NCBI RefSeq assembly: GCF_040581485.1 | Contig: NC_090132.1 | Location: 14,824,146-14,888,145, forward strand | Direction of reading: 5' to 3' | DNA from: Linepithema humile | Taxonomy: Eukaryota; Arthropoda; Insecta; Hymenoptera; Formicidae | Length of the DNA stretch: 64,000 nt | Shown here: in pieces, positions 11,001 to 22,800 of the stretch | Layout: each line of letters starts with the position of its first letter | How positions within the stretch are numbered: position 1 is the stretch's first letter | Notes under the pieces: model-generated | The model's database searches: none | Seen by the model: the letters and a program-made list of their open reading frames with translations, nothing else | Told to the model about the DNA's origin: nothing | Translations under genes and position numbers: made by a program

Positions 11001-14000
11001 GCACTATTGGGAACAATCACTTCATCACAATCATTTGAGTGTGAAAACCGACGCAATATGGAAAATATCGATCCAAGCTTTGCGCATCAACAGGCGTTCT
11101 CAATTCCTACCGTAGATTAAGTAATCGAGTAAACGTTTTTTCGTTCATTTTTCTACGAACAAAATTTACTTTTAACCCCCAAAAGATACGTGAATTTTTC
11201 TTTTTTATAATTAAGCAAAATAGTTTTTATATATTATGAAACTAAAAATCCTACTAAAAATTATAAATGAGCTATAGATTTTATTCTAAAAAGAAACTCT
11301 ATGAAAAATTAGAAATAAACTATCAATACAAAGGTGAAGTGATTCATTTGTTAGTTTGAAACAAATTTTTTAAGATAACGATACATTCTGCCACTTTGCG
11401 TCAGAAATTACTAATCTTAGCTAATTTATAAAGATTTCTCGTATATTTATTTATCACATATAATAAAACGCATAGCGCATTAATTCATGTCACTATAAAA
11501 TTTTTGTAAGCCACGATGTACTGAACATATATTGTTGGACAAATAAATGTACTTAGATTATTTGCGATTAATTTTTAAAAATTTGCGGAAAAATTTTTAC
11601 ATGTGTGTATGAAAATAAGGTTAAGTTTACACAAAGAATATTTTTTTGAGAACGCGGTGTTTTTACAATGTGTGCGCAACGACGCAACCAAGCTCCAATC
11701 GGAAGGGATCGTAGCTCGTTGGCAAAGGGTTTTAAAGGAACAAAAGGACGAACGGACTGGTTTTCGGAGGCAAGTCGTGACAAGTACGCTGTCGTTTCCG
11801 GTTGAGAAACGTCGGTGCAAACTACTACTTATGAAACGAATTATTTACCGGTCGTCTCCTAAGCATGGCTTAATAATCCAAACTTATTTTGAACATCTCA
11901 ACAAAACGAAAAAGAATCGAGGAATATCAATGACGAATATTTTTTTTCGAATTTAAAAGTCTCTTTCTTTCAGCATTAATAATTGACATAGAAAAGTAAA
12001 GAATTGTTTTACGGGAAATTAATCTTTAAATAAGCCACAAAATTATCTTTCTCAATGTGTTTTAAATGGAGACTTTAACTTTGCTTGCCAACATACTTAA
12101 AAATCGGCGTAATGTATATAACGAAACAATGGATAAATTACGCGCATTACAAGTGGAACAAAGAAAACAGTTGAGACGTTTCGAATGGCCGCTTATTTCG
12201 TACGCGGCGCACGTTCTACGAGAGCGCGGAGCCAATTGTAGATGCAATCGGCGCTGCATGTCGCAGCCTGAGAGATTTGAGAACCCCTCGAAGACGTTTT
12301 TGTCCTTACCGGTGCGGGGAATAGAGGAGCGCGTAGAAGAGGGACCATGTGGGGAACCGAGGGGGTGACCCGTTTTGCCTTACCTGAATGCAGGGGCAGA
12401 GAGTTTTCGGTCGCGACACAAAGGTGTGCGCCCCAAGGATCCCTTGACTTCGGCTACCCGGATGAGCCAACAGCTGCGTCAGTCGTCGACGGGATTCCGT
12501 CGCGAAATCGCGCGCGATCTCTGCGAAATCACAGAGCCAAGGCGACATATGCGTTCGAAGAAAAATAATATCCTGCCGGGATGCGTGCACGGTGTTCGTG
12601 ACGGACGGAAATGCTACTGTCGCCTTGTCGATTAATATCGACAATCGAATCTAACTATACTTTTTTTATTTTGAACTGCGAGTCTGTAATAATATGTACG
12701 CACGCATTGAATTCACTTTGCGCGACATGTTTCGCGAAGAAATCATTTGTTGAACGTATGACAAAGTAATATGTGAGTGCGCAAGTAGTGTTATGAAGAT
12801 TCTTGGGAGACAAAATTACAGTATGTCTTCGAATTGAAGATTAATCAGATTGGAATTTATTATTGTCGTGATTTTTCTTTTTAAGTGACGTTAAAAGAAA
12901 AATTGAAAGAGGCCCGCCACGTTTGAAACAAGTATTTTTACAATATTCATGTTAATTATTGCGATGAAAATGTTCCGTCGTCTTTTTATTGAGCACATAA
13001 AACCGTAATGTTCCAATAAAAGCCCAACTTTCGAGATCTGAGATAAACGATATCTGTGTCATTTTTTGTTAAGCCTTTCCGCGAAACTGGTTTCGTCTTT
13101 CTAGAGATTTTAACAGATACTTTAAAGTTCATAAAAACTATTAGAAAACAGTAATAATAGTACTGAAGATAAACTAAAGAATCGTACGATTATTTTAGTA
13201 TCATCAGAATTTCAAATTGCAACTTAAAAAAGCAATAGTACTAATAATGGAAATTTAATGCTAAAATGTATAATTAAAATCGTGATAATTATTAATCACG
13301 ACATTATTTGAAGAACAATTTTCTTATTATAAAAGTATCTGCATATCGTGATAAAAAAATGCAAAAATGCAGGATGAATCTATTATCACAGTCTATGAAT
13401 AGATAATGTTTTAATTGATACAACGCGACGTGTGTGAAACGAGCGGTGTATTTTCGAATCAGAAGTAGAAACGTTATTTTTAATTAAAAATCCGGTGCTC
13501 TTTGCACGCGACAGCAAAAATATATTTATAACCGGCTCAAGCACATTTCTCGACTTTGTCATCGCATTACGATGCAGAAACCAAAAAAACAGACTGTATT
13601 TACGTGTCCAATCGGTCATTATCCTCCATGCATGACGATACATGTCGGAGTTATGTTATGAAACTCAATACGATGCGTCGCGAGTAAAAAATGTTTGGTC
13701 GACCGTGATAAGTTCCGGAAGTAATCGGACGATTGGTGCACGCGGAAGAACAAATCGTAACCATTTAAAGGGCCTCTCAATTTAAATCGCCGGCCAGGCG
13801 ATTGGCCTGCAAGACGCCGGCATGGCCGCGAAGGACGCATCCTCAGACACATTCGAGATGTTGCTTTTAAAGCCATAGAGATACCTGAGCACGCTTCCGA
13901 GGAATTCTTGGCTCGTGACAGTTATTTTGGCGGCAACAGCTGCCTGAAGAATCTCTTGAAAGCGCTCGCCAGAGCGCTATTATGCGAAATAGGAAACTAG

Positions 14001-15173
14001 TATTGACTGAAATTTAAATCTCTTGCATCTTGTTTCGCGTCCGTTTGAATAACGTCCGCGCAGGCGATACGTTTGAATCATTGAAGACACACGGGAAAAG
14101 GAATTTCGAGGCTTCGCAAATTCGAAATAATTCGCAAACACTGTTGAACTTTGAGGTAAATAAAAGTGCTAATTTTCGCAGATTAATGCAACGTCGAAAA
14201 ATTTTTGTGAACAGACGGCTCATTGTGAAGACCTGTGAAGGATGCTTGGACAGTTTGATGAATAATTAAATAAACAACATTGAATTGAAGAATAAACTGT
14301 AGAATATAGAAATTTACGCGAACTATTCGTCGCAAACTAATAACATCAGTAACGATTTGAAATGAAGAGCAATTAATAATCGCTGAGTGGGCAATTTGTA
14401 ATTTCTCAAAGTATCTTAGGAATGCAGTCTGTACTTTGTAGCTATGAAATTCATGACGTATGTGTATAATCGCGCGCGATTAGACTGCATCCTGACATTG
14501 GGCCAGCCTTATCTCACATGTACGTACATGATAACGCGACGCTTTATTACGGTGATAATGTACTTTGTAACAATGGCCACTTTCGACCTAGCAATGGATG
14601 ATAATGCCAGAACGCACGCTAGCGGTAATTTTTACACGAAGCACACATAACTTGGTATACGTTACAATCTATTTGAAGTGATGATTAGTGAAAGCCTTAA
14701 CTATTTATCTCCATCGCACCGCACAAAGGTTTTTCTATTTCGTCTTAAATCATAAACGATTACTAAGCAAATATTAGTGGGAGAAAACCAGCCAATAATA
14801 AGTTTAATGAATCATTCAAAAGTAAATTTTACAATGTTTACACATTGGACATGAATAACATAAGCAGTGTCATGTTTTATTTATGATTATTTTATCGGTA
14901 ATAAAACTGTGTTTCTATCGTGAAGAACCATTAACGGCAAACAAGAATTAATTTGTACTTGCTAAAGGCGATAATAAAGTCGAGGAAATACAAATATTTG
15001 AAAAAGAATTTTTCGTGGCGTTGCCACGATAGCAATATGTAATACAAACTAATAAATAATTAAAAATTATTAATTTAGTAAACAATCTTCAGATATTAAT
15101 ACTAGCAGCCAAATGAAAAATCATGTAAAAGTATCGCGAGAGACAAAGTGCTCCAACATTATGATGAACACAC
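8078..15173. other. AT-rich stretch upstream of the RasGAP gene, no recognised gene
   Basis: GC-richer patches occur at 8500-8930, 9280-9520 (with a GAC repeat at 9395-9419), 11,640-11,800, 12,170-12,650 and 13,770-13,930. Their open frames overlap in several frames and match nothing I recognise. Some may be conserved non-coding elements or unspliced 5' exons of the RasGAP gene. Confidence 0.45.
9395..9419 (+). repeat. (GAC)n trinucleotide repeat
   Basis: About eight GAC units in a GC-rich patch (9280-9520). Confidence 0.85.
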
Positions 15174-15331
15174 TGTAAGCGTATAGAGCTGTAAAACTTG
15201 TTTAGATATTTGGTGGGCGGTCGAAATAATCGAGAGAATAGTGGAGCAGTCGTAGAGCAAATGCTAGATTGTGAAACGAAGGATCCCGAGTTCAAAATCC
15301 GCTCGGCTCCTTAATCTTTCCGACGCTTACA
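15174..15331. mobile_element. Short element with inverted ends and tRNA-like core, copy 1
   Basis: This 158-bp unit begins TGTAAGCGTATA and ends GACGCTTACA, so the terminal nine bases are inverted repeats. Inside are a pol III A-box-like word TAGTGGAGCAG and, about 45 bases on, a B-box-like GAGTTCAAAATCC followed by GCTCGGCTCC, which resembles the T arm and 3' acceptor strand of a tRNA. Copy 2 lies 196 bases downstream in the same orientation. Confidence 0.7.
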
Positions 15332-15527
15332 GATTTCAGAAGTGGGATAGAATCCGCTGGCCCTCGGGGGGTCAGTTTTAGACTATGTGGATGCACGAGA
15401 TGGTGCATTCGTCTATGTTTAATGAGGAAACCTTGACTGGTGGGGAGCCCGAAGTGTGGAGATGGACAATTGAGAGAGCTCACATCGCTCACATTCGAGG
15501 ACGAATGTATTGTCAGGCTGGCCGAGC
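15332..15527. other. Spacer between the two tRNA-like elements
   Basis: This 196-bp GC-richer spacer contains an imperfect hairpin around GCACGAGATGGTGC and no open frame of note. It may be part of a larger composite element spanning 15174-15676. Confidence 0.4.
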
Positions 15528-15676
15528 TGTAAGCGTATAAAGTGAGGCTTGTTTAGATATTTGGTGGACGGTTGGTATAATTGAGAGAGTAGTGGAGCAG
15601 TCGTCGAGCAAGGTTGTGGAACGAAGGATCCCGAGTTCGAAACCCGGTCGGCTCCTTAATTTTTCCGACGCTTACA
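15528..15676. mobile_element. Short element with inverted ends and tRNA-like core, copy 2
   Basis: This 149-bp unit shares the TGTAAGCGTATA start and GACGCTTACA end with copy 1. Its B-box-like sequence GAGTTCGAAACC fits the GWTCRANNC consensus exactly and is followed by CGGTCGGCTCC; TAGTGGAGCAG again serves as an A-box-like word. GGAGC after the A box can pair with GCTCC at the end. It ends 134 bases before the candidate RasGAP start codon at 15811. Confidence 0.75.
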
Positions 15677-15810
15677 ACACCGTCTTATTTCGCGAAGTGA
15701 AAAGCAAGATAGATAGTGCGTGATTCGATACGCACGTATTCTTGCGTTAAGGATTCCGCGAATCGAAAACACTTGCCGGCCAAGATTGTTCGGGATCGCG
15801 TGAGAGAAAA

Positions 15811-15885
15811 ATGTGCGTTAAGCCAATGGAGGAGAACGAAGACGACAAAGTTGTCAGCATGATCATCAACTACTTTAGCACGAGG
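15811..15885 (+). CDS. raskol: Candidate alternative first coding exon of the RasGAP gene
   Basis: An ATG at 15811 preceded by a run of A (good insect start context) opens 25 acidic codons beginning MCVKPMEENEDDK. They end at a GT donor at 15886 (AGG then GTAAAT). The exon ends in phase 0, exactly the phase needed by the exon at 16534, so a direct 648-nt intron would preserve the frame. The upstream 130 bases are moderately GC-rich and follow a repeat element ending at 15676. The phase match has a one-in-three chance of being accidental and I do not recognise the peptide. RNA evidence would decide. Confidence 0.35.
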
Positions 15886-16165
15886 GTAAATATCGCAAAC
15901 AGTTGCGGAAAGTCAATTGTGGCTTCACATATATTTTTATCGCGTATGAAAGCATATTACAAAAACAATTCTTTTTCTGTTTTGAAATTAAACGTCCTGA
16001 ATTAATCTCGCACAAATCTTTTGTTTCTAATAAATGATGTACGAAGTTAAATGAGGTGTAATAAAATTTAATGTAAAATTTTCAATGTATCGCTTATTTA
16101 ATTTAACACTGTTAAACATTGACGAATGTGTTTTTTGATATTTGTTCTGATATTTGTCACACAGA

Positions 16166-16477
16166 GAATATGTCTATAACAAATGCAAAGTTTTCTCTTG
16201 TTTCTGTTTTCGCTTTCGCGGACGCTTTTTATGTTTCTTGATATGTTATGCACTTGGAAGCGTATCAAGCTTTTTCAACAAGTGGCAACTAGCCAAATCC
16301 GTTCTCTCTCTCGGTAGCCTGAAAGAAATGCAGCGAACTCACAAGACCGGAAAGTGGAGCGAGGCATTCTATTTCGTGATAAACAATTGTATGAAAAGCG
16401 AAAGACAGCAAAATATCGAATATCACACATATACTTATGAGTGTAAAGTAATATTGAAAGGAAAGCTGGAAACCATC
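16166..16477 (+). CDS. Candidate PH-side coding exon just upstream of the secure RasGAP exons
   Basis: A reading frame open for about 105 codons ends in ILKGKLETI and then a strong donor (ATC then GTGAGT at 16478). A 56-nt intron with a CTAAC-like branch site and a pyrimidine-rich TTTACAG acceptor leads to 16534. The phase is 0 on both sides. A possible acceptor lies at 16162-16164 (CACAG); a second possible start of the exon is after the AAG at about 16281, which would also be phase 0. The ending resembles the first strand of a PH domain before the conserved KRSFRSNPLKRTKS segment, but I cannot recognise the upstream part, which is cysteine- and phenylalanine-rich and may not be coding. Confidence 0.3.
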
Positions 16478-16533
16478 GTGAGTTGCGTTTTTAACTAAAC
16501 TATTTTTGATCCATCACCTTCTTTGGTTTACAG

Positions 16534-16817
16534 AACTTCTTCTCGAAACGATCGTTCCGATCAAACCCTCTGAAGAGGACAAAAAGCGTAACGAAGCTCG
16601 AGCGACAGAAGCAACGGGGCGCCGGTCTTCGGGGTTGTCGTTCGCACGAATCTCTGCTGTGCGGGCAGGCGGTGACCTCGATGGACCTCGCGGCGGTGAC
16701 GCCGTTGCATCCCAGTCTCCTCGGCAGGCCTCATTGCTTCCAGGTCACGCCGAGCACCGGCGGACCCAAGTATTTCAGCTGCAGAACCGCTCACGAACGG
16801 GACCAGTGGTTGCACAG
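16534..16817 (+). CDS. raskol: RasGAP exon: second half of PH domain
   Basis: The exon begins after a TTTACAG acceptor with NFFSKRSFRSNPLKRTKS, equivalent to the FLSRRLKGSIKRTKSQPKL stretch that opens the conserved part of SYNGAP1 and DAB2IP. It continues through SHESLL, then PLHPSLLGRPHCFQVT and CRTAHERDQWLH, the last strands and C-terminal helix of the PH fold with its invariant tryptophan. The exon ends in phase 2 (AG before GTCTGT). The first PH strands, which vertebrate relatives carry upstream, are not in this exon. Family assignment is secure from the order of these blocks. Confidence 0.93.
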
Positions 16818-19800
16818 GTCTGTGGACGTTGCTTTTATTTATCGCCCTGTCGTTTCATCCGTCGATTCGTTTTCGTCATACGAGAACGACACGCCGGTTA
16901 TCTCGAGACGCCTGCGGTACCGTAGGGTGTCCCAAATTTATGGTGCGGCATCATGCAGTCATGAAGTCGGACAGATATGACAATGATTGTGCAAAGCATT
17001 AAATAGCATGGCATAAATATATGCTGCAAATAAATGTAGAGCCGGAAAAATTATAAACGCAAACCAGATTACTGCTGGATAAATATATATGCTTATAATA
17101 ATTGAAGACTTCAAGTAAGCAAGGCTCTAAATGTCAAAAAATAGATTTTGAAGTAAAGAGATACAAATGAATTATTATACTTGTAAAAAGTGATACGAAT
17201 GAATGTTTATACTTGTAAAAAGTGCTTTTCACGATCAAACAAAACAACAGTTAAAAAATGTTAGAAGTTAAAAATTTATGAAACGCTCTAAGTGCTAAAC
17301 GCCCTAAAAAAGATAAGGTAAAAAAGGCTCCAAATACCATAGATAGTATATCTGCTGTCAAAAAATCATGATTAGAATCAAGAACTGCTGTAAGTGCTAT
17401 TGCTAACAACGTATATCAAGCTCTAAGTGCCTTTCGTACAATAAATTATTTATTTAAGTCACTTATTATACTTATTAATTGCACTTAGCCTAACGCTTTA
17501 GCGTTGTTAGCCATGGCACGTAGAGTTTGTCATTTTAATCGCAAATTTTTAAAAAAGGCTCCAAGTGCCAATCAGCTATTGCAGATGTTTGCAAGTAAAT
17601 TTTTATTTTTAAAAAATTGGCAAACTTATTTACTTAAAGTCTTCCATTATAACAATATAATAATATCTAATTTTTGCCTTGACATACAATTTTCAAACTT
17701 AAAATTGTTATTCGATTTTTATACGATCAAGTTAATCACTAACCATTCCTAATTCGCGATCGATATTGTGTGCAAAGAAGTGGACAAACATTTTTTCGTT
17801 GTTTACGCAGCTTAAGGAAATCCGTTCAGCCAGACGCAGAACAAACACGCCGAACAGACAACTCCCTGCAGATTTGGTTGCTGGAGGCGAAGGGAGTGCC
17901 CGCGAAGAAGCGATATTTTTGCGAGGTCTGTCTCGACAGCACTCTGTACGCGCGAACGACCGCCAAATTGAAAGCTGATTTGTGCTTCTGGGGCGAGCAC
18001 TTTGACTTCCACCATTTGCCCTCCGTCAACACTATCCAGGTCAACTTGTACAGGGAAGCGGATAGGAAAAAGAAGAGGGACAAAAACGTTTTAATCGGTA
18101 AGCACATCTTGATATATGTTTTAATTAAACCTTATTACATTGTAGGCGTATCACGTCCGTCACACGGAAAGATTTCAGATTGCATACAAATGCGCATTAT
18201 ATTTTATAATACGCGAGTGTACAACGGTACGACGCGACTTACTGCAGTCAATTATAATATAACGCAGCGTTACACATATGCTATATGTCTCACGCGATTA
18301 TCTTTCTAGGTTCTGTCAGTATACCAGTACACAATGTGACGTCGCGTTATCTGACAGAGAAATGGTATCCCGTAGTAGGTGACAAGGGACCCCTCAAGGA
18401 GCCTCCTGCTTTAAGAGTAAAGTGTCGTTTCCAGTCAGTCGACATACTGCCGGTTCAAGTGTACCAAGAGTTTCTGGAGTATCTGAAGACCGATTATGCA
18501 TCGCTATGCGAGAAACTAGAACCCGTTATTGGCGTCAAGGCGAAGGAAGACATTGCGACTGCCTTGGTGGCAGTGATGCAACGAGAGAAAAAGGCGCCGC
18601 AATTCCTCGCCGATCTCGTCATGATGGACATTCATCGAATAGGTAAGTTTTTATTGTTTTCATGCATAAAGTTGTTAAATGTGACGATGCTATTGTTCGA
18701 AATGTTTTTTTCCTAAGCACATTTATCGTTTGCATAAATCTAATTTAATTTAATTATTTTCAATTTTTTAATTTATAATTCACAGTTCAGTTTGTATTTA
18801 TTCGGTATATATTTTAGATGACGAGAGACTCACTTTTCGAGGAAATTCATTAGCTACAAAGGCAATGGAAGCCTACTTGAAATTGACCGGAGACAGATAT
18901 CTACAAGAAACTTTGGGAGCCGTTGTGAGAGGCGCGGTCGAAGGCGGCGATTGCGAAGTGGATCCACTCAAGGTCGCTTCCGTCGCCGCGTTACACAAAC
19001 AGCAACAGAACCTTCGCAACGCAGTAGAACTGGCATGGAGCAGAATTCTGTCGAGCCACACTCATTTTCCGCTGGAGTTGCGCGAGTGTTTCCGTATCTT
19101 CCGCGAGCGTCTGGCCGATTTAGGCCGTGAGGATATCGCGGACAATCTCATTTCCGCGTCGATCTTTCTGAGATTCCTCTGCCCCGCCATTCTCAGTCCG
19201 TCTCTCTTCAACATTACGCACGGTAAGTTAAATAGTGCAACTGCGTTATTAATTGTTAACGCGTATGTCTTTATAGATTTACAATATATTTATTACCTTA
19301 CATATTATATTACTACGAATTATTATTAAAAAAAATAATCGCTCCACTTTAGAATATCCGAACGAGAAAGCGGCGAGGAATCTCACTTTGGTCGCAAAGA
19401 CGCTCCAGACGCTTGCGAACTTCACGAGATTCCAGGGCAAGGAGAACTTCATGGAATTCATGAACGATCTACTCGAACGTGAAGCTCAATCTATGAAGAA
19501 ATTCTTACAACTAATTAGCGTAAGCATTATTCACGACTTGTTTTCTCTTAATTGAATTTATATCAGCCCACATCTGCAGAATTACTTTCACATTTTTTGT
19601 ATAACTTTTTTATACAATTAAAACTATATAACCATGTCTAACGAATATTTATGCAATCATACGATCAGTCGGAATAAAACGTATCTTTCTGTTCAACAGA
19701 GCCCACTGCCAAAGGACGCGCCAGCCAATAACTCCCTCGAGTTTGACGGTTACATAGATTTGGGCAAGCAGTTGTCTTTATTGCACGCTCTCTTGCAAGA

Positions 19801-22800
19801 AAGTATGACAGCGATAGCGCCGACTTCGCCGTCGATACCACCGTCGCGATTACCCGAGATCCTCGACAGGATCTCGGTGGCTTTGAATCAGCCAGGACCA
19901 AGTCCCGTGCCCACCGCGCATCGCTACCCGAATCTACAGAACAATATCTTCCGTTACAACGATCCGACGATCGCCAATAGCAATACGAATCTCTCCATCT
20001 CGGCTACGTCGACGCTGAGCAACCACAGTACGATAAATGGCACAATCAGAGACAGCAACGAGGTGCTGCAAACCAACACGTTGGGCCACAACAGCTCGCG
20101 CAGTCCAAATGTCGCCAGAGCAGCGACTCTACCGCGAAACGCTTATATGCCAACGAATGGCAAACTGCAGTTGCAAATCAGCTCGGACGATTATCCCCTG
20201 GAGCCGGCAGCATTCGTATCGCGCTCGCCGACACCGATCACGCGACAGCACAGACCGCTCGGGTCCAATCGTTCCGGACCGGGCTACAGACTGACGGCCA
20301 GTGCGAGCCTGGCGAACGTCAATCACTGCCAGACTCATCCGACGAGTCCCACGCGATCCGAAAGTCACAATAATCTGAAAGACTCGAACTACAACATCAC
20401 CACGTCTCCGCAAAATAACCAGTCGAACAACGGTGGCATTATCTTGCAGCAGCAACAGCAGCAGCAACAGCAGCAGCAGCAACAACAACAACAACAACAA
20501 CAACATCGACACAACATCGCGCGCCTACAGAGTCTCGACATCCACGATCGGGAGGATAATTACAATCACAACAATTACAACGTCTCGAGGTCAGCCAGTC
20601 GAAACCACTGCCACAAAGAGGAGAACGCCAATCAGACGCAGCAGCGTAACTACAACAACGTCTCGAAGACCACGGTGAACGCCAACGTGGTCGTTAATCC
20701 GCCCACGAATCTCACACTGTCCATCAATCATCAACCCAACAACAACTATAACACTTCCAAGGCTAACAATGCGTCTGCCAATGGCAATCTCGATGAGCTG
20801 TCCGATTTGTTAAGATACGCGGACGACGAGGTGTCGGAGTCCAAGTCGCAGAAGGGCTCGCAAATCTCCATCTCGCAACTGAGCAACGTGGCTTCCTCCG
20901 GCTATCAAAGCTTCGCCGCTTACAGTCAAAGTTCCAGCCCGGTGGATCTCAGCAGCAACAACGCCAACGCGCATATTCTCAATGCGGCACCGCTAGCATT
21001 CGCCAATCCTGTTTATCACATGGAGTCCAATCATGCGAGGACGGGCAGACGGGACAGCAGTAGCTCCGAAGAAAGAGAGGGCAGTGGTGGCGGCGGCGTC
21101 GACAGCGTGAGAGGCGTTGACCTCAGCCCCTCACCACCGCCCAAAAACAATGTGCGAAATCATCAGAGAAACGGCCAGAATCAATGGCGACAGAATAACC
21201 AAGCCCACAGAAACAACTCGGAGCACGCGCAGGACGTCTGTTGCACGAAGCTTCGAAGGAGACTCTCTCTGGACTCCACAAGGGACCTGTCGGACACTAG
21301 CGAGGAAGAAAATTGCACCACCAGAAGGAGCAAGTCTCGCAGTCATCGAAGCATTGATCAGGTGAGCCAACAAAAGACAACTTGTTCCACCATTGTCAGT
21401 TATTAACGAGGCGACACCTCAACTTAATCGAATTAACAGTTGTTTCTTAAACACAAAAAAAATTTACAATTCTTCGGAACCTGTGCAGATTAAATTGTGA
21501 ATAACCAGATTCTTTACTATGGATTCGCCGACTACGAACAATTGTAATTTTTTTTTTTTTTTTTTTTGTAATCTATTGTCTAACGAACGGCATACCGCAG
21601 ACGTCCCTCTCTTACCTGTCTTGTAACTAACACACCACGTCTCTTCGTTTCCAGTACGAAGTGGAAATGTATGAAGTGGAGAGGCTGCAGAATAGCGTAG
21701 ATCGGCTGCGAATGCGCACGCGATTAGGCGCCACCGAAGATGCCGATTTAGACCTCGCACCCGACAACAACATGAAGAGCATCATTTCCAGGTACTTCAT
21801 CTTCATTTCCACACTAGTAATCGCTAATCCACTACCGGATCTTTGCCTGAGTGTGAACCCTGATACCACAGTGATCATTATTATCACGTTCTATGCGTTC
21901 TTCACTTCGACATATTCTCGCCATGTTCAGCCACTTGATCTTCCACGTCCTCATTTCTCAACTCGTCGCGAAATTCATTCAAAGCCTTCGTAAAGAAAGT
22001 CCATCGTGTCACGAGATGACATTTCAATTGGCAACTTTCAGATTCATCATCACGCTTCGGAAGAAGTGCGCTTTTGCAGAATTTGCGATTCGTATAAAAT
22101 TCTTACTTCTACTAGCTGCTCAGATCAGATTGTCGGATCTAATTCTAATTTCATGAATGTAACAAGCAATGCGATTTTTACAACTATTGTCTATTCTAGT
22201 TTATGTACTGTTAAAGATGGATTTCGCCTAATCGCGTGTACCACTTTTTCTATGTCTAACGGAACTAATGGGGAAACACTCACCCGTATATGAACGGCTA
22301 CTTTATCGAAATGATGTATGTTTAACTGATTGTGTGTTCCTGTGCATTCTATCCGCTGCATTTGGTATACTCTGGCTTGATCTGGATCTTTGGTGTAAGA
22401 GTCAATCATATTTCTAAGCTTTTCTTACATTTTTTACATTTACATATTAGCTTCTCATCGTGTTCTCTCTTGATTTTATGAAAACACTACCACGCGATCG
22501 CGTTTCGCTGTGTGTATTCGCCACTTGAAATTGAACTTGAATAAAAAAACCCTTCACCGATTCTCGACATTGCCGATCACGAAACGTCAACTTTATCAAC
22601 TTTTCACCGATCGTCGTTCATCAAACACATTAATACACCTCGACACACATTTCAACACATTCATTCTGCTCATGCGCACGGATATTTTGCGACTCTCACC
22701 AATCGCTCGTGTGCTACCAAGGAAGAAATGTCCGTGTCGTGTCGCGAGCTGATGTTCACCGCTTTATCGAACCTTACAATATGTGGACATTTCTTTTTTT

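Larger units (their letters stand above)
16818..17810 (+). other. RasGAP intron between PH and C2 exons
   Basis: This 993-nt intron is AT-rich and unusual internally. It has a two-copy 32-bp tandem repeat (17161-17224) and a recurrent GCTCYAARTGC-like motif at least five times between 17123 and 17569. No coding exon is visible in it. Confidence 0.8.

Noticed and set aside
15600..15655. A true tRNA gene
   Set aside because: The T-arm-like and acceptor-like parts are present, but no complete cloverleaf with D and anticodon arms can be drawn; treated as a tRNA-derived element.
16561..16815. Minus-strand frame over the PH exon
   Set aside because: Shadow of the clearly conserved sense PH exon.
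19634..19699. ATG at 19634 as a separate start of the long RasGAP frame
   Set aside because: The first 22 codons lie in the intron before a good CAACAG acceptor at 19694-19699, and the upstream exon joins in phase 0. An internal promoter would be needed.
20129..20512. Minus-strand frame with a long leucine run
   Set aside because: It is the antisense shadow of the polyglutamine-coding part of the RasGAP exon; the sense frame has family similarity and splice sites.
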